Shown: positions 1-4,615 of the stretch, piece after piece | How positions within the stretch are numbered: position 1 is the stretch's first letter | How the letters are laid out: each line of letters starts with the position of its first letter | Assembly (NCBI GenBank): GCA_023446735.1 | Contig: JAEXPQ010000327.1 | Coordinates: 1 to 6,687 of the forward strand | Reading direction: 5' to 3' | DNA length: 6,687 nt | Origin: Verrucomicrobiota bacterium | GTDB lineage: Bacteria > Verrucomicrobiota > Verrucomicrobiia > Opitutales > Opitutaceae | Notes under the pieces: model-generated | The model's input: only the letters and a program-made list of their open reading frames with translations | Told to the model about the DNA's origin: nothing | Databases searched by the model: none | Translations under genes and position numbers: made by a program

Positions 1-489
1 TACGTCACCACCACCGGCAACTGCGACGTGCTCACCCTCGAGCACCTGCAGGCGATGAAGGACAACGCGATCGTCTGCAACATCGGCCACTTCGACAACG
101 AGATCCAGATCGCCCGCCTGAATACGGAGCCCGGCGTGAAGAAGGACAACATCAAGCCGCAGCTCGACCGCTACACCTTCCCGCACGGCCGCTCGATTCT
201 CGTGCTCGCCGAGGGCCGCCTGGTGAACCTCGGCTGCGCCAAGGGCCACCCGTCGTTCGTGATGTCGAACAGCTTCACGAACCAGACGCTCGCCCAGCTC
301 GACCTCTGGACGAACAAGGATACCTACAAGGTCGGCGTCTACCGCCTTTCGAAGGCCCTCGACGAGGAGGTCGCCCGCCTCCACCTCGAGCAGATCGGCG
401 TGAAGCTCACCAAGCTCACCGAGAAGCAGGCCAAGTACCTCGGTGTGTCGGTCGACGGTCCCTACAAGCCGGAGCACTACCGCTACTGA
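1..489 (+). CDS. ahcY: S-adenosylhomocysteine hydrolase (adenosylhomocysteinase), C-terminal part
   Basis: This NAD-dependent cytosolic enzyme reversibly splits S-adenosylhomocysteine into adenosine and homocysteine, removing the inhibitory product of SAM-dependent methylation. The window opens inside the gene; frame 1 is open from base 1 to a TGA at 487-489, giving 162 residues. The visible part covers the end of the NAD-binding domain (VTTTGN, then CNIGHFDNEI), the family signature LAEGRLVNLGCAKGHP followed by SFVMSNSFTNQ, and the C-terminal tail ending KPEHYRY, which in this family reaches across to the NAD site of the neighbouring subunit. About the first two thirds of the usual 430-480 residue protein lies upstream. 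The GTG at 28 and other internal starts are not real starts, because conserved family sequence continues upstream of them. An intrinsic terminator follows at 547-587, so it is probably the last gene of its transcript. Identification is very secure. Confidence 0.97.
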   Translation, partial: YVTTTGNCDVLTLEHLQAMKDNAIVCNIGHFDNEIQIARLNTEPGVKKDNIKPQLDRYTFPHGRSILVLAEGRLVNLGCAKGHPSFVMSNSFTNQTLAQLDLWTNKDTYKVGVYRLSKALDEEVARLHLEQIGVKLTKLTEKQAKYLGVSVDGPYKPEHYRY

Positions 490-512
490 TCCTCTCGTCG
501 CTTGTTCGCCCC

Positions 513-539
513 GGCCCCACTTCCATGGAGTCGGGGGCC
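513..539 (+). other. Imperfect GC-rich hairpin after ahcY
   Basis: GGCCCC (513-518) can pair with GGGGCC (534-539), with an inner ACT/AGT pairing (519-521 with 529-531) around a short loop. It lies 23 bases after the ahcY stop codon and just before the main terminator. It has no T tract of its own, so it may protect the 3' end of the mRNA or assist termination. The pairing is directly visible; the role is inferred. Confidence 0.4.
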
Positions 540-546
540 CTTGGGA

Positions 547-587
547 CGACCGCCGCGCCTCCCGATGAAGCGCGGCGGTCGCATTTT
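547..587 (+). terminator. Rho-independent terminator of ahcY
   Basis: A perfect 12-bp stem is formed by CGACCGCCGCGC (547-558) and GCGCGGCGGTCG (570-581), with an 11-base loop. It is followed by CA and a run of four T (584-587). It begins 57 bases after the ahcY stop codon. The T run is on the plus-strand side only, so it acts in the ahcY direction. The T tract is short but the stem is very stable. Confidence 0.8.
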
Positions 588-1076
588 GCGCCCCGGGGTG
601 ATTCCTCGGCCAACTGTCCGTGCTGTCCGCGGTAGCCCGGTAGTGCTATCCCGGACATTCGGCACGGCGCGAGAGCGCCAAGGCCTTCGCCCCCAGGGGG
701 CTCGAAGCTCCGGCGAACCTCGTCCTGGCGACCCGCCTTCGCTGCCATCGGGTGAGTGAGAATGCGGGCGGAGTTCGGGGATGCGTTGGGTGCCTGGCGC
801 GTGACGTCCGTGCCCACGGGCTGCCCGGAGTCGCCTCCGCCTTGGGGCGCTTGGGTGGGATGTAGGCGAGGATCTGGCACCGCGACTGGACGCTGGATGC
901 GGAGCACCGGCGGTCCTTTTGCCCAGGCTCACCGCGCCCGGAGAATACGCGAGTTTTGGGGCGGAAAATCGCCGCAGAAAGGGCGCCTTTCGGTGCCACA
1001 CATCGATGGCGTCGTGCGTTTCCCGAGGGGAGGGTGCGGCATGCGCAGAAATCATCCGACCGCGCCCAGAAACCTA
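588..1076. other. Non-coding spacer between ahcY and the RNR cluster
   Basis: No protein-coding gene is supported here. The open frames on either strand give proline-, arginine- and serine-rich translations with no recognisable motif, as expected from chance frames in GC-rich DNA. No tRNA or rRNA pattern was seen. Small hairpins are present, for example CTTCG/CGAAG around a C-run and G-run at 685-707, and GGCGCC/GGTGCC with a four-base loop at 982-997. An unannotated small RNA cannot be excluded by eye. Confidence 0.5.
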
Positions 1077-1107
1077 TTGACGGGTTTTCTCGCAAAACCC
1101 ATATGTA
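1077..1107 (+). promoter_or_regulatory. Candidate promoter for the RNR cluster
   Basis: TTGACG (1077-1082) matches the -35 consensus at five of six positions. The possible -10 elements downstream are weak: CATATG (1100-1105) at 17-bp spacing, or TATGTA (1102-1107) at 19 bp. Each matches TATAAT at only three of six bases. The area is less GC-rich than its surroundings and overlaps both an inverted repeat and an NrdR-box-like site, as expected of a regulated promoter. It would give a leader of roughly 360 nt before the start codon at 1477. Confidence 0.35.
1082..1100. repeat. Perfect 7-bp inverted repeat, operator-like
   Basis: GGGTTTT (1082-1088) and AAAACCC (1094-1100) form a perfect inverted repeat around CTCGC. 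It lies between the candidate -35 and -10 elements, where a bound dimeric regulator would block RNA polymerase. There is no T tract after it, so a terminator is unlikely. The symmetry is seen directly; an operator role is inferred. Confidence 0.35.
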
Positions 1108-1143
1108 GTGCCTTCCGGCTCTCTGGCCCACAACCCGTAGTGG
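1096..1143. promoter_or_regulatory. Pair of NrdR-box-like sites
   Basis: NrdR is an ATP-cone repressor that controls ribonucleotide reductase genes through two 16-bp boxes whose starts are usually 31-32 bp apart, about three helical turns. Site 1 (1096-1111) matches the consensus as I remember it (acaCwAtATaTwGtgt) at 11 of 16 positions, including ATAT and TAGTG. Site 2 (1128-1143) matches at 10 of 16, including CACAA-type and TAGTG ends, but lacks the central ATAT. The two share GTAGTG at the same offset (1105 and 1137), exactly 32 bp apart. The match to each box is imperfect; the phase and the location ahead of RNR genes are what support it. Confidence 0.4.
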
Positions 1144-1392
1144 TGAGCAACTGGTAAATAACTCGAAACAACTTTGTGTGGCCAAACCGCTCGGACTGTC
1201 GTTTTTCGGCGCTTCTGACTCCCTTTTTTTCGTCCCATCGTCGTTTCCTGCCATGAATCCCTCCCTTGACGCTATCGAGTGCGCGAACCGTTCCGGTTCG
1301 GCAGCGGTTGCGGCCTGCGTGCAGGTGGGTGGCGACGGTTGGTCGGTGGCCGCTCCTGGTACCCCGGGCGGCTTGCGAACCTGATTTTCCGC
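1115..1392 (+). ncRNA. Structured 5' leader of the RNR cluster, possible attenuator or riboswitch-like region
   Basis: This stretch encodes no convincing protein but contains several stems close to the coding region. CGAACCG and CGGTTCG (1284-1300) form a tight hairpin with a three-base loop. GCGGCC (1310-1315) can pair with GGCCGC (1348-1353). GCCGC (1349-1353) can instead pair with GCGGC (1368-1372). GGTTCG (1295-1300) has a second perfect partner, CGAACC at 1376-1381, just before the terminator hairpin. Mutually exclusive pairings ahead of a terminator are the usual design of an attenuator. No match to the cobalamin riboswitch B12 box was recognised. The ligand or trigger, and even the RNA 5' end, are unknown. 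Confidence 0.3.
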
Positions 1393-1433
1393 GTGAGCAC
1401 CCGGCGCTACGCGGCGCCGGGCGTTCACTTTTT
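1393..1433 (+). terminator. Terminator-like hairpin with T5 in the RNR leader
   Basis: GTGAGCACCCGGCGC (1393-1407) pairs with GCGCCGGGCGTTCAC (1414-1428) over 15 positions with one A-C mismatch and one G-T wobble, enclosing a six-base loop. Five T (1429-1433) follow immediately. The T tract makes it plus-strand directed. It ends 43 bases before the start codon at 1477, with no gene between it and the candidate promoter, so it would either end a short leader RNA or serve as a conditional attenuator for the RNR genes. Confidence 0.65.
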
Positions 1434-1476
1434 GCAAACCCCCTCCACTGCCACTGCCTGCCTGCTCTCTTCTGGG

Positions 1477-4400
1477 ATGACACCGCACTCCAGTCTCGAG
1501 CACGATCTCGCGCTCAAGCGTTTCGCCTCCGCCCCGAAGGATCGGAAGCCGAACTATCCGTGGCGCGATGCGGTGCGCGATCGGCGCCCGGCATTGCCGG
1601 ACGTGCAGGTGCTTTGTCCGCAGGGGCCGGAACCGTTCGACCTCGGCGAGATCGCCGATACCGTCGGCCGTTCGCTCGCCACGCTGCTCTTGGCGCGTGG
1701 GGAGACCGCGATCTTCACCGCGGACCACAAGCAGTTTGTCGCGCGCATCGCCGACGAGGTGGCGGGCAATCTGACCGCGCAGGCGCTCCGCCAGCGCCCG
1801 CTGCGCCTCGACCTCCACGAGCTCTACGTCCTCATCGAGAAGACGCTGATCGACAACAACGCGTATGACGTCGCGAAGAGCCTCCTCTACAGCCGTGGGG
1901 CGAAGCTCGGCACCGATCGGGTCTCGTGCTCCACGCCGGTGCGCATCATTCGCCGCAACGGCCATGTCGTGCCGTGGAACGAGGCGAAAATCGAGATCGC
2001 GATCCGCAAGTCCTTCCTCGCTCTCCAGCAAGACCCGGCCCCGGCCGTCGAGATCGCCCGCGCGGTCACGGCCCGCGCCCTCGCGACCCGCGAGGCGTTC
2101 CTCCACATCGAGGAGATTCAGGATGTGGTGCAGGAGGAGCTCATGCGCGCCGGCCATTTCAAGGTCGCGGAAGCGTTCATCATCTATCGTTCGATGCGCG
2201 CCGCCGTGCGCGGCAACGAAACCCTGCCGGCGCCCGCGGCCCAGCCTTCCATGGTGGTCGTCGTCCGCGCCGCCGGAGACACCTATCTTTGGGATGGCCA
2301 CGACTTGCGCCTGCGCATCGAGTTCGCTGCCGCGGGCCTCACCTTGCCGCTCTCCTCGGAAGAGCTCGAACACGAGCTGCGCCGTTCCGTCTACGACAAC
2401 ATCTCGCAGGCCGACTTGGCCGCCACCGTCGCGCGCAACGCCCGCGCGCTCATTGAACGCGACAGCGTTTTCTCCCTCTTCGCCGGGCGGCTCCAACTGA
2501 CCTATCTCTACGAGGAGTCCCTCGGGTGGGATATCGTGCGCGACGGCATCAACCGCCTGCATGATTTCCACCGGCGCGTCTTCGTCGAGTACGTCTTTGA
2601 GGGAGTCGCGCTCGGTCTGCTCCAACCGCGGCTGCTCGAGGCCTTCCGCATCGAGGAGCTTGCCGCCGCGCTCGACCCATCGGCCGACCTTGCGCTCGAC
2701 CTTCCCGCCGTGCAGGCGCTCGCCGAACGCTTCCTCGTCACCGCCCGCCGGGAAGGCGTGAAGCTGCGCCACCTCGAAGTGCCGCAATTTCTCTGGATGC
2801 GCGTGGCCATGGGGCTCGCGCTGGAGGAGCGGCGCGGGCGCGACGCGCACTGCCTCGCCTTCTACGAGCTGCTCAAGTCCCGCCGCTTCCTGCCGGCGGC
2901 CGGCGTGCTCGTGCATGCCGGCACGCCCAAACGCCAGCTCGTCGCCCACTACGCCTACCATGTCGAGAACCGGCTCGAGGGCGTGATGCAACATGGCATT
3001 GCCGACAACGCCTACCTCGCCGCCCCCGGCGGTTCGCTCGCCGGCAGCTGGACTGCGGTGCAGGCGGCGGAGATCGGCGGGGCCGAGTCCGAGTCGCGCG
3101 GGCTCGCGGCGTTCCTCGATCTGCATCAAGCGATGCTCGCCGCGGTCGGCCCGGTCGACGGCGCGGCGTTTGTCGAGAGCTGGCATGCGGAGCTGCCCGG
3201 CCTGCTGGCGCGGCGCCGCGGCGAAGCCGCCGCCGGCCGCCCCGCCCCGCTCGTCCTCGCGCATTGGGTACCGGACCTCTTCGTGCAGCGGGTCGTCGCC
3301 GGCGGCGAGTGGTCCCTGTTCCGGCCGGCCGATGTGACTGACCTCGCCGGTCTGTCCGGCGCCGCCTTCGGCCGCCGGTATGCCGAGTACGAGGAGCAGG
3401 CGGGCCGCGGCGCGCTCTGGAGCCGCCGCCTTCCCGCGGCCGAGCTCTGGCGCGATCTCGTCCAGGCGATGCTCGCCGGCGACGCGTCCCTCGCCTTCAA
3501 GGACGCCTTCGCCCTCTGCGCCGCCCAGAATCATGTCGGCCCGGTGCGCGGCGCCAGTTTCGCCACGGAGTTCGCGCTCAACACCGCCGAGGGCGAAACC
3601 GCCGCGGCGGCCCTCGGGGCGGTCGCGCTCGACGCCCACCTCGACGCTTCCGGCGCGATCGATCTTCCGGCCCTGCACCGTACGGTGCGGCTGGCCGTGC
3701 GGTTGCTCGACAACGTCCTCGATCTCCACCGTTTCCCGACCGATGCCGCCCGCCGGGCCGCCCAGCGCCATCGTCCGCTCGGGCTTGGCGTGATGGGGCT
3801 TGCCCGCGCGCTCCACGTGAAGGGGCTCGCCTTCGGTTCCGCCGCTGCCGAGCAGTTCAACGACGAGTGCCTCGAGGCCGTCGCGTATTGCGCCACCAAC
3901 GCCTCGGCCGAACTCGCCGCCGAGCGCGGTTCGTATCCGACCTTCAAGGGTTCCGCCTGGGATCGCGGTCGGCTCCCGGTCGATGCACACGGAGTTCTCG
4001 AGCAGGAGCGCGGTCTGGTCTCCGAGCTGCCCCGCGGCGGCCGGCTCGACTGGCAGCCGGTGCGCGAACGGATCGCGGCCCACGGCCTGCGCAACGCCGC
4101 GCTCCTCGCGCTCGGGCCCACCCCCGAGATCGCGGAGATCGCCGGCACCTCCGACTCGATCGAGCCGGCCTCGCGCAATTTCCAGGTGCAGGCGACGCTC
4201 TCCGGCGAGTTCCTGGTGTTCGCCCCGGCGCTCGTGCACGACCTCAAGGCCCGCGGCCTCTGGACGCCCGAGATGGTCGACACCCTCAAGTACTTCGACG
4301 GCGAGGTGCAGGAGATCGCCGCGATCCCCGCCGACCTGAAGGAAAAGCACCTCACCGCGGGCGACATCGATCCGTTCTGCCTGCTCCGGGCCGCGGCCCG

Positions 4401-4563
4401 CCGGCAGAAGTGGCTCGACCAGGCGCAAGCCCTCCATCTCGCGCTGCCGCGGTTGCACGCGGATGTGGGCGCCGTCTCCGCGCTGCTGCTCGTGGCGTGG
4501 CGCCTCGGCCTCAAATCCATCTGGCGCATCTCCTGCCGCGCCGCGCGCCGCACCGCGCGGTGA
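1477..4563 (+). CDS. Class I ribonucleotide reductase large-subunit (NrdA) homologue lacking catalytic residues, probable pseudoenzyme
   Basis: NrdA normally reduces ribonucleoside diphosphates to deoxy forms. This 1,028-residue protein has a degenerate ATP cone (about 43-140, no basic VxKRxG start), a well-kept second cone (about 155-242: IIRRNG, VQEELM, IIYR), then an RNR body recognisable by LTYLYEE, QFLWMRVAMG, GSWTAV, RPLGLGVMGL, KYFDGE and RRQKWLDQAQ. By motif alignment to E. coli NrdA, Cys225 is His491, Asn437 is Ser694, radical Cys439 is Ala696, Cys462 is Ala711, and Tyr730-Tyr731 are Trp1016-Arg1017; only Glu441 remains (Glu698). The phosphate loop (PTPEIA, 881-886) and the region of specificity loop 2 (557-570, shortened) are altered, and the C-terminal redox cysteine pair is missing. 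The frame is unbroken. ATG 1477 is preferred over the open upstream extension, which crosses the leader hairpin; no Shine-Dalgarno is seen. A regulatory or scaffold role is inferred. Confidence 0.88.
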   Translation: MTPHSSLEHDLALKRFASAPKDRKPNYPWRDAVRDRRPALPDVQVLCPQGPEPFDLGEIADTVGRSLATLLLARGETAIFTADHKQFVARIADEVAGNLTAQALRQRPLRLDLHELYVLIEKTLIDNNAYDVAKSLLYSRGAKLGTDRVSCSTPVRIIRRNGHVVPWNEAKIEIAIRKSFLALQQDPAPAVEIARAVTARALATREAFLHIEEIQDVVQEELMRAGHFKVAEAFIIYRSMRAAVRGNETLPAPAAQPSMVVVVRAAGDTYLWDGHDLRLRIEFAAAGLTLPLSSEELEHELRRSVYDNISQADLAATVARNARALIERDSVFSLFAGRLQLTYLYEESLGWDIVRDGINRLHDFHRRVFVEYVFEGVALGLLQPRLLEAFRIEELAAALDPSADLALDLPAVQALAERFLVTARREGVKLRHLEVPQFLWMRVAMGLALEERRGRDAHCLAFYELLKSRRFLPAAGVLVHAGTPKRQLVAHYAYHVENRLEGVMQHGIADNAYLAAPGGSLAGSWTAVQAAEIGGAESESRGLAAFLDLHQAMLAAVGPVDGAAFVESWHAELPGLLARRRGEAAAGRPAPLVLAHWVPDLFVQRVVAGGEWSLFRPADVTDLAGLSGAAFGRRYAEYEEQAGRGALWSRRLPAAELWRDLVQAMLAGDASLAFKDAFALCAAQNHVGPVRGASFATEFALNTAEGETAAAALGAVALDAHLDASGAIDLPALHRTVRLAVRLLDNVLDLHRFPTDAARRAAQRHRPLGLGVMGLARALHVKGLAFGSAAAEQFNDECLEAVAYCATNASAELAAERGSYPTFKGSAWDRGRLPVDAHGVLEQERGLVSELPRGGRLDWQPVRERIAAHGLRNAALLALGPTPEIAEIAGTSDSIEPASRNFQVQATLSGEFLVFAPALVHDLKARGLWTPEMVDTLKYFDGEVQEIAAIPADLKEKHLTAGDIDPFCLLRAAARRQKWLDQAQALHLALPRLHADVGAVSALLLVAWRLGLKSIWRISCRAARRTAR

Positions 4564-4615
4564 TCCTTTACCCCGCTACCCGTCTTCACTCACCTCCCTG
4601 TCCCCGGTTCCGCCC
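4564..4615 (+). other. Pyrimidine-rich gap between the two RNR genes
   Basis: These 52 bases contain no hairpin-plus-T terminator and no promoter that I can recognise, so the two RNR genes are probably co-transcribed. The stretch is strongly C/T-rich and contains no purine-rich Shine-Dalgarno sequence before the ATG at 4616, which suggests initiation that does not depend on 16S rRNA pairing. Confidence 0.5.

Noticed and set aside
483..1157. Several overlapping open frames between ahcY and the RNR cluster
   Set aside because: Translations are rich in P, R, S and G with no motif, frames overlap on both strands, and the ahcY terminator lies inside them. They look like chance frames.
1201..1230. 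T-rich runs (T5 at 1202, T7 at 1224-1230) as a terminator
   Set aside because: Only a weak four-pair stem precedes them, so a functional intrinsic terminator is not supported.
1115..1440. Cobalamin riboswitch, expected because the second gene is probably B12-dependent
   Set aside because: I could not find the B12 box or the conserved core in this leader. A covariance-model search would decide.
1279..1476. Upstream extension of the NrdA-homologue frame from a GTG at 1279
   Set aside because: The extra 66 residues show no NrdA-like sequence and would be encoded across the terminator-like hairpin and T5. ATG 1477 starts just before the first ATP-cone-like region.
646..4458. A 1,270-codon open frame on the minus strand
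   Set aside because: It lies antisense to the NrdA homologue. The translation is a repetitive mix of E, R, G, A and V with no recognisable motif, as expected opposite a GC-rich gene with strong third-position bias. The plus-strand frame carries clear family motifs throughout.
1477..4563. NrdA homologue as an ordinary decaying pseudogene
   Set aside because: There is no stop or frameshift over 1,028 codons and framework motifs and one ATP cone are well kept. The substitutions cluster at catalytic and substrate sites, which fits functional specialisation better than random decay.
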